DNA of 64,000 bases from Nocardia harenae NBRC 108248. Lineage in GTDB: Bacteria > Actinomycetota > Actinomycetes > Mycobacteriales > Mycobacteriaceae. Shown piece by piece: positions 26,820 through 36,035 of this stretch (its first letter is position 1; the number at the start of each line of letters is the position of its first letter). The position numbers and the translations under genes are program-made. The stretch lies in the NCBI RefSeq assembly GCF_001612885.1, contig NZ_BDBH01000006.1:1-64000 (forward strand), in the 5' to 3' direction. The notes under the pieces were generated by a model. It was not told where the DNA came from. It ran no database searches and was given only the letters and a program-made list of their open reading frames with translations.

Positions 26820-27800
26820 ATGACAGATTCCACACCCCTCGCGGTGGAGGCCATCGACCTGGTCAAGGTGTTCGGCACCCAGCGCGCCGTCGACGGCGTG
26901 AGCCTCGCCGTTCCCGAGGGCTCCGTGTACGCGGTGCTCGGCCCCAACGGCGCGGGCAAGACCACCACCATCCGCATGCTCGCCACCCTGCTCCGCCCGG
27001 ACGGCGGCACCGGCCGGATCTTCGGCCACGACGTGGTGGCCGAGCCGACGGCGGTCCGCTCGCTGATCGGCGTGACCGGGCAGTACGCCTCGGTGGACGA
27101 GGACCTCTCCGCCACCGAGAACCTGATCGTCTTCTCCCGCCTGCTCGGGCTGAGCCGCCAGGACTCCAGGCGCAGGGCCACCGAGTTGCTGGAGGAGTTC
27201 GGCCTCACCGATGCCGCCACGAAGTCGCTGAGCAACTTCTCCGGCGGCATGCGCCGCCGCCTCGACCTGGCCGCGAGCCTGATCGCCACCCCTCCCCTGC
27301 TCTTCCTGGACGAGCCGACCACCGGCCTCGACCCGCGCACCCGCGCGCAGATGTGGGACACCATCCGCCGCCTGGTCCGGGAGGGGGCGACGGTCCTGCT
27401 CACCACCCAGTACCTGGACGAGGCCGACCAGCTCGCCGACCGGATCGCGGTGATCGACCACGGCAGGGTGATCGCCGACGGCACCGCCGACGAGCTCAAG
27501 CAGTCGGTCGGCGGCTCCTCGCTGCACCTGGTGCCTGCCGATCGCTCCCGGCTGGCGGAGGCGCGGCAGCTGGTCGCCGCCTTCCTCGACGCCGAGGCGA
27601 CGGTCACCCCGGAGGCGGGGCGGATCACCGCGCCGCTGCGCGATGCCGACGTCACCACCGACCTGCTGGTCCGGCTGCGCCAGGAGCGGATCGCCATCGC
27701 CGAGATCACCGTCAGCAAGCCGAGCCTGGACGAGGTCTTCCTCACCCTCACCGGCCGCCCCTCCGAGGACGCGACCGACACCGAAAAGGACGCAGCATGA
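26820..27800 (+). CDS. DrrA-type ABC exporter ATPase
   Basis: 326-aa nucleotide-binding subunit of a daunorubicin-resistance-type (DrrAB) exporter. Walker A GPNGAGKTTTIRML, Q-loop GVTGQYASVDEDLSATENL, signature FSGGMRRRLDLAASLI, Walker B LLFLDEPTTGLDP, and switch region LLTTQYLDEADQLADRI. The C-terminal ~90 residues carry the DrrA domain ending PSLDEVFLTLTGRP. ATG at 26820 preceded by CTCGGAG. Overlaps the permease gene by four bases (ATGA). Similar pairs export lipids or drugs; the substrate is not predictable. Confidence 0.9.
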   Translation: MTDSTPLAVEAIDLVKVFGTQRAVDGVSLAVPEGSVYAVLGPNGAGKTTTIRMLATLLRPDGGTGRIFGHDVVAEPTAVRSLIGVTGQYASVDEDLSATENLIVFSRLLGLSRQDSRRRATELLEEFGLTDAATKSLSNFSGGMRRRLDLAASLIATPPLLFLDEPTTGLDPRTRAQMWDTIRRLVREGATVLLTTQYLDEADQLADRIAVIDHGRVIADGTADELKQSVGGSSLHLVPADRSRLAEARQLVAAFLDAEATVTPEAGRITAPLRDADVTTDLLVRLRQERIAIAEITVSKPSLDEVFLTLTGRPSEDATDTEKDAA

Positions 27801-28624
27801 CCGACACCCTCGCCCGCACGGCGCAGCGCATCTCCCCGGTGCGCCCGGCGAGCAACAGCGTGAGCCCGGCCGCCACCCTCTCGGCCTCGCTCACCATGGC
27901 CTACCGCGGGCTGCTCAAGATCCGGCACAAGCCGGAGCAGCTCTTCGACGTCACCATCCAGCCGATCCTGTTCACCGCGCTCTTCGCCTACATCTTCGGT
28001 GGCGCCATCGGCGGCAGCGTGCAGAACTACCTGCCGGTCCTGATCCCCGGCATCCTGGTGCAGACCGTGGTGCTCACCTCGGTGGTCACCGGCACCCAGC
28101 TCCGCGAGGACATGGACAAGGGCGTCTTCGACCGCTTCAAGTCGCTGCCCATCGCCCGGATCGCGGCGCTGGCCGGCGCGCTCATCGCCGACATGGTGCG
28201 CTACACCCTGGCCACCGTGCTCACGGTCGTGGTCGGGCTCGCCATCGGCTACCGGCCGGAGGGCGGGTTCGTCGGCGTGGTCGCGGCCGGTGTGGTGATC
28301 GTGCTCTGCTCGTTCGCGGTGAGCTGGATCTGGGCGCTGGTCGGTGTCACCGGGCGCAGCGCGGCCGGGGTGCAGGGCATCTCCATGATGGTCATGTTCC
28401 CGCTCACCTTCATGTCCGGCGCCTTCGCGCTGACCAGCACCATGCCGGGCTGGATGCAGGCGATCAACCACGCCAACCCGGTGTACTACATGGTCAACGC
28501 CTGCCGTGACCTGATGAACGGCAACGGCTTCGGCAGCAGCACGGTGTACTCGCTGCTCGGCGCGATCGTGGTGATCGTGATCTTCGCGCCGCTCGCGGTG
28601 CGGGCCTACATGCGCCGCGCCTGA
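27797..28624 (+). CDS. DrrB-type ABC exporter permease
   Basis: 275-aa ABC-2 permease with six hydrophobic segments. TLFDVTIQPILFTALF-like opening (EQLFDVTIQPILFTALFAY), VTGTQLREDMDKGVFDRFKSLPIAR (coupling region) and GISMMVMFPLTFMSGAFAL are DrrB-family features. Begins within the ATGA overlap with the ATPase gene and ends by overlapping the SARP gene head-on by 19 bases (28606-28624), so the two genes cannot both be fully transcribed without convergent interference. Confidence 0.9.
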   Translation: MTDTLARTAQRISPVRPASNSVSPAATLSASLTMAYRGLLKIRHKPEQLFDVTIQPILFTALFAYIFGGAIGGSVQNYLPVLIPGILVQTVVLTSVVTGTQLREDMDKGVFDRFKSLPIARIAALAGALIADMVRYTLATVLTVVVGLAIGYRPEGGFVGVVAAGVVIVLCSFAVSWIWALVGVTGRSAAGVQGISMMVMFPLTFMSGAFALTSTMPGWMQAINHANPVYYMVNACRDLMNGNGFGSSTVYSLLGAIVVIVIFAPLAVRAYMRRA

Positions 28625-31600
28625 GCTGCGCCTGCGTCGGGGGTGTCCGGTTCGCCGGGCGCCCCCGCCGTCGTCTCGGCGATCAGCCCGAGCACCTGGC
28701 GCAGCAGCCGCATCCGGCGCGCGGGGCCGAGCGCCGCCTCGGCCTCCGCGATCGCCGTGGGGCCGAGCGCGGCCTCGGCGAGCGCCAGGTGCCGGTGCAC
28801 CAGCATCGTCGGGAAGTCCTGCCGCGCGGGCAGCCGCGGCGCGGCGAGCAGCAGCCGCAGCCCGGTCTCCGGGTCGTCGCCGGAGACGATGAGCCTGCTG
28901 CCGAGCGCGCAGGCGATGGCGCCGACCTGCGGAACGTCCTGGAAGGTGTGGAAGATCCGGCCCGCCGCCTCGGCGAGCTCGCGGGCGACCTTCCCGGCCT
29001 CGATCGGGTCGCCGTAGAGCACCTCGGCGTCGAGCGTGGCCGCCACCAGCATGAGCACCCAGGCCCCCGGCCCGTGCGAGGTGCCCGGCCAGCCGGAGAC
29101 GGCGAGCGCGCGCCGGTACCTGCGCACCCCCTCCTCGATCCGGCCGCGCGCGAACAGCAGCTCGGCCTGCGCCTGGAAGAGGATGCCGAGCAGCCCGCTG
29201 ACGGTGCCGTCCGGCGCCTCCGGGTCGAGGTCGGCGAGTTGCATGGTGCGCTCCAGCTCGGCGTCGGCGCGCTCCAGCTCGCCGCAGCCGATCAGCACCC
29301 CGACCAGCGCGGTCCGCGCCTCGATCAGCTCGTCGTAGGCGCCGATCCGCTCCAGCAGGCCGATTCCGCGGACGTAGGGCTCGACGGCCTCGCGGTACCG
29401 GCCCGCCTGGCCGTGCAGCTGCGCGATGTGCCGGTGCGCCGAGGCCAGGCTCCAGCCGTCGCCGGGGCGGAGCAGGGTGAGCGTGGTCGCCGCGTCCCGC
29501 AGCGAGCCGTGCAGGTCACCCAGGTTCTCCCGGATATTCGCGCGCAGGATCAGCGCGTTCACCCTGGCGTCCCGGTCCGGTGAGCGCACCGCCTCGGCCA
29601 CCAGCCGCGGGATGCCGGTGCCGCGCGGCGGGCTCACCAGCAGCCGGGCCGCGAGCACCACCGACTCCGAGATGTCGGTGCGCAGGGCGAGCAGCCGCCG
29701 GGTGCGGATCCGCACCAGGGCCAGCGTGCGCAGCTCGGTGTGGTCGCGGAAACCGGCGTGCAGGATCTGCAGCGCGGTACCGATCACCTGCAGGTCGCCG
29801 GAGGGATGCGGGTCGTCCGGCGCGGGCGGCGGGACGTGCAGCAGCCGCTCGGTCCAGGCGATCACCTCGCCGTGCGCGCCGCGCATCATCCAGAGCACGC
29901 CGAGCGCGGGGAAGACCGTGTAGACGGTGCGCCCGTCGGCGCGCTCGGTGGCCCAGCGCAGCGCGGCGAGCAGGTTGTCCTGCTCGGCGTCGAGCTCGCC
30001 GCCGAGTATCAGCTGGTCCTCCCGATAGGCCCTGGCGCCGAGGTCCTCGCAGCAGCCGCGGGCCCAGGTCAGGGTGCGGGTGATGATCTCCTCGCCCTCG
30101 CCGCTGGCGGCCAGCCGCTCCTCGCCGTACTCGCGCACCGTCTCCAGCATCCGGTAGCGCAGCCCGGCCGGGGTGTCCTGCACGGTGAGCAGCGACTGGT
30201 TCACCAGCCCGTCCACCGCGGCCGCGACCTCGCCCACCTCGGCACCCGCGGCCACCACCTCGGCGGCGGCCAGGGTGAAGCCCGCCGGGAAGCGGCAGAG
30301 CCTGCGCAGCGCCACCTGCTGCCCCGGCTCCAGCAGGTTCCAGCTCCAGTCGATCACCGCGTGCAGGGTGCGGTGCCTGGCCGGGGAGCTGCGGTCGCCG
30401 GAGCGGAGCAGCGCGAAGCGGTCGTGCAGCCGCTCGGCGATCTCCTCGACGCTCATGGTCCGCACCCGGGCGGCGGCCAGCTCGATGGCGAGCGGCAGGC
30501 CGTCCAGGGTGTGGCAGAGCCGGGCCACCACGGCCGGGTCGATCCGCACCGACGGCCGGACCGCGCGGGCCCGCGCCGCGAAGAGGTCGGTGGCGGGGGA
30601 ACCCGCCGGGTCGATGCGCAGCGGGGGCAGCGGGTACACCGCCTCGGCGGTGATCATGAGCGGCGCGCGGCTGGTGGTGAGCACCCGGAGCCGGGGGACG
30701 TGCGCGATGAACTCGGCCACCAGCGTGGCGACGGCCTCGATCAGGTGCTCGCAGTTGTCGAGCACCAGCAGCGTCGGCCGGGCCGAGACGGCGTCGAAGA
30801 GCCGCTGGCGCAGCTCGACCGGGCCGGTGCGCAGGGTGGAGCTGTCGAACGGCGCCTCGGAGACGCCGAGCACCGCGGCGATCGCGCTCTCGATCTCGCC
30901 GCGCGCCACGTCCGGTTCCGCGGCCCGGATGGAGGCCAGTTCGACCAGGGCCACCGCGCCGATCTCGCGGGCGCCGAGTTCGTGGGCGACGCGGGTCTTG
31001 CCGGTGCCGCCGGGACCGAGGACGGTGGTCACCCGGGAGGTGCGCAGGAGTTCTTCGAGCGCGGCGAGGTCGGCGGCGCGGCCGAGCAGCGGGTTCGGTG
31101 CGGCGCGCACGCCGAGCCCGAGGAAGGGCGCCCGGCCCGCGTGGCCGTCGGCTCCGGCGCTGCCGGGTTCGGCGGGAAGCCCGGCGAGCGCCGCCGGGCG
31201 GGCGGCGCCCGTGTCGAAACCGAACTCGAGGTCACCGGGCCGTGGTGCCGGGCGGGCGGCGCCGGCGGCGTACCCGGGGTCCGCATCCCGAACGTGCGGT
31301 GCCGGGCGGGCGGCGCCGGCGGCGTACCCGGGCTCGGGACGGCCGATGTGCGGCAGGCCCGCGGTAGCGGGCGGGAGATCGGGGGCGAGGGGGGCGATGC
31401 GCTCGCCGCGCAGGACGGCGGTGTTGAGCTCGGTGAGTTCGGGGCCGGGATCGGCGCCGAGGCGGTCGGCGAGCCGGGCGCGGAACCCGGCGACGGTCTC
31501 CAGCGCGGCGGCGGAGCGGCCGGTGGCGGCGAGCAGCCGCACCAGCTCGACGTGCGCCGGTTCGTCCAGCGGCAGCGCGGCGGCCCGGTGTCCGGCCAGC

Positions 31601-32220
31601 CGGAGCGCGCCGCCCGGATCGCCGGTGCCCGCCCGGCCGGTGATCTCCAGCGCGTCGAGCTCGTCCGCGTACCCGGCGGCCCGCTCGCGCAGCTCGTCCG
31701 CGAGCGGACCGGGCGGCAGATCGGCTCCCGGCTCCCCGCGCCAGAGCGCGCGGGCGGCGAGCACAGTGGTCAGGCAGGCGGCGTAGGCGCCGGAACCGCG
31801 CTGCGCGCGCGCCTGTTCCAGCAGCAGCGCGCAGTGCGACAAATCGACCAGCTCGGCGCCGAGCTCCAGCCGGTACCCGGCCGGGCCCGCGCTCACCGCG
31901 CCACCGGGCAGCACCGAGCGCAGCCGGGACATCTGGGTGTGCAGCGCGTTCATCGGCGCCCGTGGCGCCGCCGCGCCCCAGACGTCCTCGATCAGCCCCG
32001 CCGCGCTCCGGCTCCGCCCCCGCCGCAGCGCCAGCGCCGCCAGCAGCGCGCGGGCCCGCGCACCGGGCAGCGGCCGCAGCGCGCCTGCCCCGCGCACCGC
32101 TACGGGCCCGAGCAGCCCGATCTCGAGCAGCGCACCACCCGCGGCCGCCCGCGGTGGCTCCCCGTCGCGCGGAGCCACCGTCTGGTTACGCCCGATCGGG
32201 CCACTGCTCTCCGGCACCAT
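28606..32220 (-). CDS. SARP/AfsR-like large transcriptional regulator
   Basis: 1204-aa regulator with the domain order winged-helix DNA-binding (about residues 25-110; LLEIGLLGPVAVRG...), BTAD (about 110-265), a low-complexity linker with imperfect GYAAGAARPAP repeats, an NB-ARC/STAND ATPase (Walker A GPGGTGKTRVAHELG, Walker B LLVLDNCEHLIEA) and a TPR-like alpha-helical C-terminus (SLRDAATTLTLLRPGDGWSL...). Such proteins activate secondary-metabolite or transport genes on sensing an unknown signal. ATG 32220 chosen; a GTG eight codons upstream is an alternative. Convergent with the DrrAB operon, its obvious candidate target. Confidence 0.87.
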   Translation of the reverse strand: MVPESSGPIGRNQTVAPRDGEPPRAAAGGALLEIGLLGPVAVRGAGALRPLPGARARALLAALALRRGRSRSAAGLIEDVWGAAAPRAPMNALHTQMSRLRSVLPGGAVSAGPAGYRLELGAELVDLSHCALLLEQARAQRGSGAYAACLTTVLAARALWRGEPGADLPPGPLADELRERAAGYADELDALEITGRAGTGDPGGALRLAGHRAAALPLDEPAHVELVRLLAATGRSAAALETVAGFRARLADRLGADPGPELTELNTAVLRGERIAPLAPDLPPATAGLPHIGRPEPGYAAGAARPAPHVRDADPGYAAGAARPAPRPGDLEFGFDTGAARPAALAGLPAEPGSAGADGHAGRAPFLGLGVRAAPNPLLGRAADLAALEELLRTSRVTTVLGPGGTGKTRVAHELGAREIGAVALVELASIRAAEPDVARGEIESAIAAVLGVSEAPFDSSTLRTGPVELRQRLFDAVSARPTLLVLDNCEHLIEAVATLVAEFIAHVPRLRVLTTSRAPLMITAEAVYPLPPLRIDPAGSPATDLFAARARAVRPSVRIDPAVVARLCHTLDGLPLAIELAAARVRTMSVEEIAERLHDRFALLRSGDRSSPARHRTLHAVIDWSWNLLEPGQQVALRRLCRFPAGFTLAAAEVVAAGAEVGEVAAAVDGLVNQSLLTVQDTPAGLRYRMLETVREYGEERLAASGEGEEIITRTLTWARGCCEDLGARAYREDQLILGGELDAEQDNLLAALRWATERADGRTVYTVFPALGVLWMMRGAHGEVIAWTERLLHVPPPAPDDPHPSGDLQVIGTALQILHAGFRDHTELRTLALVRIRTRRLLALRTDISESVVLAARLLVSPPRGTGIPRLVAEAVRSPDRDARVNALILRANIRENLGDLHGSLRDAATTLTLLRPGDGWSLASAHRHIAQLHGQAGRYREAVEPYVRGIGLLERIGAYDELIEARTALVGVLIGCGELERADAELERTMQLADLDPEAPDGTVSGLLGILFQAQAELLFARGRIEEGVRRYRRALAVSGWPGTSHGPGAWVLMLVAATLDAEVLYGDPIEAGKVARELAEAAGRIFHTFQDVPQVGAIACALGSRLIVSGDDPETGLRLLLAAPRLPARQDFPTMLVHRHLALAEAALGPTAIAEAEAALGPARRMRLLRQVLGLIAETTAGAPGEPDTPDAGAAQARRM

Positions 32221-32300
32221 TCCGGAATCGATCCTAGAGTTCACGCGACCGATGCGGCGCGCGTCCCACGCGGCCCCGGCGCTCGGCTTACAGTCGGCCC

Positions 32301-32762
32301 ATGACCGATTTCGAGGTTGCCCGGCGCACCGTGATCGCCGCCGAGCCTGCCCGCATCCACGGGCTGATCGACGATTTCCACCAGTGGGTGCACTGGTCGC
32401 CGTGGGAGGACCTGGATCCCGCGCTGAACCGGCAGTACGCGGGCCCCGACTCCGGTGTCGGCGCCTCCTACACCTGGAACGGCAACCGCAAAGCCGGGCG
32501 CGGCACCATGACAATTACCTCCAGCGCGGAGCACGAGATCGGCGTCCGGGTGGACTTCCAGAAGCCGATCGCCGCCACCAACGACGTCCGCTTCGAGCTG
32601 GCGCCGGTGGCGGGCGGCACCGAGGTGACCTGGCGGATGACCGGGAAGCGCACCGGCTTCCTCGGCGTGATCGGCCGGGTGGTCCCGATGGACAAGTTCA
32701 TCGGCAAGGACTTCGAGAAGGGGCTGGCCCGGCTCAAGACCGCCGCCGAACAGCCCGCCTGA
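32301..32762 (+). CDS. SRPBCC-family (polyketide-cyclase-like) protein
   Basis: 153-aa helix-grip protein of the Polyketide_cyc2 type: FEVARRTVIAAEPARIHGLI, DFHQWVHWSPWEDLDP, beta strands GASYTWNGNRKAGRGTMTI and GGTEVTWRMTGKRTGFLG, and a long C-terminal helix DKFIGKDFEKGLARLKTAAE. Binds a hydrophobic ligand by family expectation. Starts 80 bases from the divergently transcribed SARP gene and precedes menA by 36 bases, so it may be co-transcribed with menA. Confidence 0.87.
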   Translation: MTDFEVARRTVIAAEPARIHGLIDDFHQWVHWSPWEDLDPALNRQYAGPDSGVGASYTWNGNRKAGRGTMTITSSAEHEIGVRVDFQKPIAATNDVRFELAPVAGGTEVTWRMTGKRTGFLGVIGRVVPMDKFIGKDFEKGLARLKTAAEQPA

Positions 32763-32798
32763 ACTCCGGGCCGCCCCGCGCCGGATTAGGCTGCGCGC

Positions 32799-33668
32799 AT
32801 GGCAACTGCAGCGCAATGGCTCGAGGGCGCCCGGCCGCGCACCCTGCCCAACGCGATCGCCCCGGTCCTGGCTGGCACCGGCGCCGCCGCCGCGCTGGAC
32901 GCCGCGGTGTGGTGGAAAGCACTGCTGGCCCTTGTGGTCTCGCTCGCCCTGATCGTCGGGGTGAACTACGCCAACGACTACTCCGACGGCATCCGCGGCA
33001 CCGACGACGTGCGGGTCGGCCCGGTGCGGCTGGTCGGCCAGGGGCTGGCCGAGCCGAAGGCGGTGCGCACCGCCGCCGTCGCGAGCCTGCTGGTCGCCGC
33101 GGTGGCGGGGCTGGTGCTCGCGCTGCTCACCGCCTGGTGGCTGCTGCTCTTCGGCGCCGCCTGCCTGGCCGGCGCCTGGTTCTACACCGGCGGCCGGAAC
33201 CCGTACGGCTACAGCGGCTTCGGTGAGATCGCGGTCTTCGTCTTCTTCGGGCTGTTCGCGGTGCTCGGCACCCAGTACGTGCAGGCCGAGCGGGTGGACT
33301 GGACAGGGCTGGCCGCCGCGGTGGCGGTCGGCGCCTTCTCCAGCGCGGTGCTGGTGGCGAACAACCTGCGCGACATCCCCACCGACACCGAGTCCGGGAA
33401 GACCACGCTCGCGGTCAAGCTCGGCGACCCGCGCACCAGGACGCTGCACGCGGCGCTGCTCGCGCTGCCCTTCGCCATGACGCTGGTGCTGGCGCTGCGC
33501 ACGCCCTTCGCACTGCTGGCGCTGGTCGCCGTCCCGCTGGCGCTGCGCGCCAACGCACCGGTGCGCGGCGGCCGCGGCGGCCCCGAACTGATTCCGGCGC
33601 TGCGCGATTCCGGCCTTGCCCTGCTGGCCTGGTCGGCGGTGACCGCCGCCGCGCTCGCGCTCGGCTGA
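32799..33668 (+). CDS. menA: 1,4-dihydroxy-2-naphthoate polyprenyltransferase
   Basis: Integral-membrane UbiA-family prenyltransferase that attaches the polyprenyl chain to the naphthoquinone ring. Two Asp-rich sites are visible: [16 protein letters not shown] (about residue 50) and [22 protein letters not shown] (about 185). About eight hydrophobic helices, 289 aa. ATG 32799 follows a short gap after the SRPBCC gene. Rv0534c equivalent; uses the product of the grcC-type synthase in this window. Confidence 0.94.
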   Translation: MATAAQWLEGARPRTLPNAIAPVLAGTGAAAALDAAVWWKALLALVVSLALIVGVNYANDYSDGIRGTDDVRVGPVRLVGQGLAEPKAVRTAAVASLLVAAVAGLVLALLTAWWLLLFGAACLAGAWFYTGGRNPYGYSGFGEIAVFVFFGLFAVLGTQYVQAERVDWTGLAAAVAVGAFSSAVLVANNLRDIPTDTESGKTTLAVKLGDPRTRTLHAALLALPFAMTLVLALRTPFALLALVAVPLALRANAPVRGGRGGPELIPALRDSGLALLAWSAVTAAALALG

Positions 33669-33676
33669 GGCCGGGC

Positions 33677-34057
33677 TCAGTCCTCGTCGCCGACCAGCAT
33701 CCCGAGCCCCCAGTTGACGATCGAGATGATGAGCCCGCCCACCAGCGCGGCCCAGAAGCCGTCGACCCGGAGGCCGTAGTCGGTGGTCTCGGTGATCGCC
33801 GCGGTGAGCATGAGCATGAGCGCATTCACCACCAGCAGGAACAGCCCGAGCGTGACGATCACCAGGGGCAGCGCCAGCACCTGGACGATCGGCTTGACCA
33901 GGGCGTTCACCAGGGTGAAGACCGCGGCGACGGCGAGCAGGACGATGATCTTCCACCCGACCTCGTCCTCCGGGCTCACCACCTCGATGGCGCCGACCAG
34001 GTAGGCCGCCAGCCAGATGGCGAAGGCGTTGATGATCAACCGGAGCACTAGCTGCAT
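33677..34057 (-). CDS. phage_holin_4 family membrane protein
   Basis: 126 aa, four hydrophobic helices: LVLRLIINAFAIWLAAYLVG, VGWKIIVLLAVAAVFTLVNAL, LALPLVIVTLGLFLLVVNALMLMLTAAI and FWAALVGGLIISIVNWGLGML. The motif AIWLAAYLVGAI...NALVKPIVQVLALPL matches the family of holin-like proteins found chromosomally in many Actinobacteria. No lytic genes are nearby, so it is not evidence of a prophage. Ends nine bases from menA, convergent. Confidence 0.8.
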   Translation of the reverse strand: MQLVLRLIINAFAIWLAAYLVGAIEVVSPEDEVGWKIIVLLAVAAVFTLVNALVKPIVQVLALPLVIVTLGLFLLVVNALMLMLTAAITETTDYGLRVDGFWAALVGGLIISIVNWGLGMLVGDED

Positions 34058-34104
34058 GCCGCCATGCTAAGCGGGCCGGGCGTCGCGCAGGGGTCACAAC
34101 GCGG

Positions 34105-34674
34105 TCAGGCCGCCCGATCCAGCAGCGCGTGGATCCGGGGGCGCAGCGCGTCCCTGGCCTCGGGGCCGCCGAGCAGCTCGGTGGTGACGCCGTTGGCCCC
34201 GCGCACGATGCCGAGCAGCAGGTGCCCCGACTCGATCGAGCGGTCCTTGCGCGCCGCCGCCTCGCGCAGTGCGAGCTCGAGCGTCTTCTTCGCCGCCCTG
34301 CTGAACGGGATGTGCCCGCCGCTCCACCGGGCGAAGCGCCCGCGCGGCTCCGGCGCGGCCTGCTCCAGCGCATCCGCGCCGAACCCCGCTTCCAGGCTCG
34401 CCCGCACCGCGTCCAGATCGATGCCGATCGAGCGCAGCGCCTCCGCGTCCTCCGCCCCGAGCGGCTCGCCGCGGCCGCGCTCGGCCAGCGCCGCCGCCAC
34501 CGCCGCCTTGGTCACCCCGGACTCCGCGAGCAGCGCTGTCAGCGCAGGCTCGGCGCTGCCGAGCAGCCCGAGCAGCACGTGCTGCACGTCGATGACCGGG
34601 GAGCGCAGCTCCCGCGCGTCCTCCTGCGCGAGCACGATCGCGACCCGCGCCTGCCTGCCGAACCGTTCGAACAT
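34105..34674 (-). CDS. Clp N-terminal-domain protein
   Basis: 189 aa made of two Clp-N repeats and no AAA+ ATPase: FERFGRQARVAIVLAQEDAREL...DVQHVLLGLLG and later FSRAAKKTLELALREAAARKD...GHLLLGIVRG. In ClpC/ClpB such domains bind substrates and adaptors, so a free version could act as an adaptor or decoy for ClpC1. The start ATG overlaps the stop of the small HTH gene by one base (TGATG), giving a two-gene unit behind paired operators. Comparable HTH plus Clp-N pairs occur in other Actinobacteria; the role here is inferred. Confidence 0.85.
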   Translation of the reverse strand: MFERFGRQARVAIVLAQEDARELRSPVIDVQHVLLGLLGSAEPALTALLAESGVTKAAVAAALAERGRGEPLGAEDAEALRSIGIDLDAVRASLEAGFGADALEQAAPEPRGRFARWSGGHIPFSRAAKKTLELALREAAARKDRSIESGHLLLGIVRGANGVTTELLGGPEARDALRPRIHALLDRAA

Positions 34675-34886
34675 CAGCGCCTCCTGGTGTGCTTCTGGTG
34701 GACTGCCTGCTTGCTGACCTCGAGCGCGTCGGCGATCGCCTGCCAGGACCAGCCCTGCGCCCTGGCATTCGCGACCTGGATGGCCTCCAGCCGCTCGAGC
34801 AGCCTGCGCAGCGCGAGCACCGCGCGCAGCCCGACCGTGGGGTCGGGGCTGCCCGCGGCGGCCGCCAGCGTGGTTGCTTCACTCAT
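34674..34886 (-). CDS. small HTH regulator of the Clp-N pair
   Basis: 70-aa protein from ATG 34886 (MSEATTLAAAAGSPDPTVGL); a longer frame to 34916 would start inside the operator. The C-terminus is a helix-turn-helix (GWSWQAIADALEVSKQAVHQKHTRRR), preceded by a leucine-rich helix (AVLALRRLLERLEAIQVANARA) suited to dimer formation. A basic tail follows the recognition helix. Likely binds the two GTCAAN-N4-NTTGAC palindromes directly upstream and represses its own unit. Confidence 0.85.
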   Translation of the reverse strand: MSEATTLAAAAGSPDPTVGLRAVLALRRLLERLEAIQVANARAQGWSWQAIADALEVSKQAVHQKHTRRR

Positions 34887-34889
34887 GAC

Positions 34890-34934
34890 GTCAATTTTGA
34901 TTGACACTACGGCCATTTGTCAACAAAAGTTGAC
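34890..34934 (-). promoter_or_regulatory. two palindromic operators over the HTH/Clp-N promoter
   Basis: GTCAAT-TTTG-ATTGAC (34890-34905) and GTCAAC-AAAA-GTTGAC (34919-34934) are perfect 6-bp palindromes of one consensus, centres 29 bp apart. On the minus strand a candidate promoter runs through them: TTGACA at 34918-34923, 18-bp spacer, CAAAAT at 34894-34899, leaving an almost leaderless mRNA. Operators covering both -35 and -10 indicate repression. Confidence 0.65.
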
Positions 34935-34945
34935 GAATGGGAGGC

Positions 34946-36031
34946 TCAGCCGGTCCAGACCCCGGTGGCCGCGAACGTGTCCAGCACCGCCTGCGCGGGC
35001 TCCAGATGGAGGCCGTGCGCCGCGATCCAGGAGTCGTCGTAGTAGGTGGTGGCGTAGCGGTCGCCGCCGTCGCAGAGCAGCGTCACCACGCTGCCGGAGC
35101 GCCCGGCCGCCAGCATCTCCGCGATCAGCGCGAAGGCGCCCCAGAGGTTGGTGCCGGTGGAGCCGCCGACCCGGCGGCCGAGCACCGCGCTCGCGTACCG
35201 CATGGTGGCGATGGAGGCGGCGTCCGGCACCTGCAACATCCGGTCCACCACCTGCCCGATGAAGGAGGGCTCGACCCGGGGCCGCCCGATCCCCTCGATC
35301 CGGGACGCCATACCGGTGCCGTACCCCGCGTCACCGGTCTCGTAGCCGCCGAAGAAGGCGGAGTTCTCCGGGTCGACGACGGCGAGCCGGGTGTGGTGCC
35401 TGCGGTAGCGGATGTAGCGGCCGATGGTCGCGCTGGTGCCGCCGGTGCCCGCGCCGACCACGACCCACTCCGGCACCGGGTGCGCCTCCAGCCGCATCTG
35501 GTGGTAGATGCTCTCGGCGATATTGTTGTTGCCGCGCCAGTCGGTGGCCCGCTCGGCGTGCGTGAACTGGTCCATGAAGTGCCCGCCGCAGTCCGCGGCC
35601 AGCCGCGCGGCCTCGGTGTACATGTCCGGCGGCCGCTGCACGAAGTGGCAGCGCCCGCCCTGCGCCTCGATCAGCGCGATCTTGCTCGGCGAGGTGCTCG
35701 CGGGCATGACGGCGACGAAATCCAGCCCGAGCAGCTTGGCGAAGTACGCCTCGCTCACCGCGGTCGACCCCGACGAGGCCTCCACCACGGTCGTCCCCTC
35801 GCCGACCCAGCCGTTGCAGATGGCGTACAGGAAGAGCGAGCGGGCCAGCCGGTGCTTCAGGCTGCCGGTGATGTGCGTCGACTCGTCCTTGAGGTAGAGC
35901 TGCACCCGCCAGGCGGCGGGCAGCGGGTAGCGCAGCAGGTGGGTGTCGGCGCTGCGCTGGGCGTCGGCGTCGATCAGCCGCACCGCGTTGTCCACCCAGT
36001 CGCGCGGGGCGCTGCGATCGCAACTCTTCAC
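34946..36031 (-). CDS. PLP-dependent cysteine synthase-family protein, Cds1-like
   Basis: 361-aa fold-type II PLP enzyme. [18 protein letters not shown] contains the PLP-lysine (Lys in SLKHR), followed by [17 protein letters not shown] (substrate loop) and [17 protein letters not shown] (phosphate loop). Closest known relative is the M. tuberculosis cysteine desulfhydrase Cds1 (Rv3684), which releases H2S, pyruvate and ammonia from cysteine; it is not a classic CysK. GTG 36031 chosen so that the gene does not overlap its neighbour; frame open to 36058. Confidence 0.85.
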   Translation of the reverse strand: MKSCDRSAPRDWVDNAVRLIDADAQRSADTHLLRYPLPAAWRVQLYLKDESTHITGSLKHRLARSLFLYAICNGWVGEGTTVVEASSGSTAVSEAYFAKLLGLDFVAVMPASTSPSKIALIEAQGGRCHFVQRPPDMYTEAARLAADCGGHFMDQFTHAERATDWRGNNNIAESIYHQMRLEAHPVPEWVVVGAGTGGTSATIGRYIRYRRHHTRLAVVDPENSAFFGGYETGDAGYGTGMASRIEGIGRPRVEPSFIGQVVDRMLQVPDAASIATMRYASAVLGRRVGGSTGTNLWGAFALIAEMLAAGRSGSVVTLLCDGGDRYATTYYDDSWIAAHGLHLEPAQAVLDTFAATGVWTG

Positions 36032-36035
36032 GGCG

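Noticed and set aside
25028..28471. A 1147-codon minus-strand open frame over menE and drrAB
   Set aside because: Antisense artefact of GC-rich codons; no motif and overlaps three well-supported genes.
29740..32304. An 854-codon plus-strand open frame inside the SARP gene
   Set aside because: Low-complexity, Arg/Gly/Gln-rich reading with no conserved segment, opposite a gene with clear DNA-binding, BTAD and NB-ARC parts.
33677..34057. Prophage remnant suggested by a holin-family gene and an excisionase-type gene
   Set aside because: Both families are common as single chromosomal genes in Actinobacteria; no integrase, capsid, tail or attachment repeats are nearby and surrounding gene order is conserved with M. 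tuberculosis.
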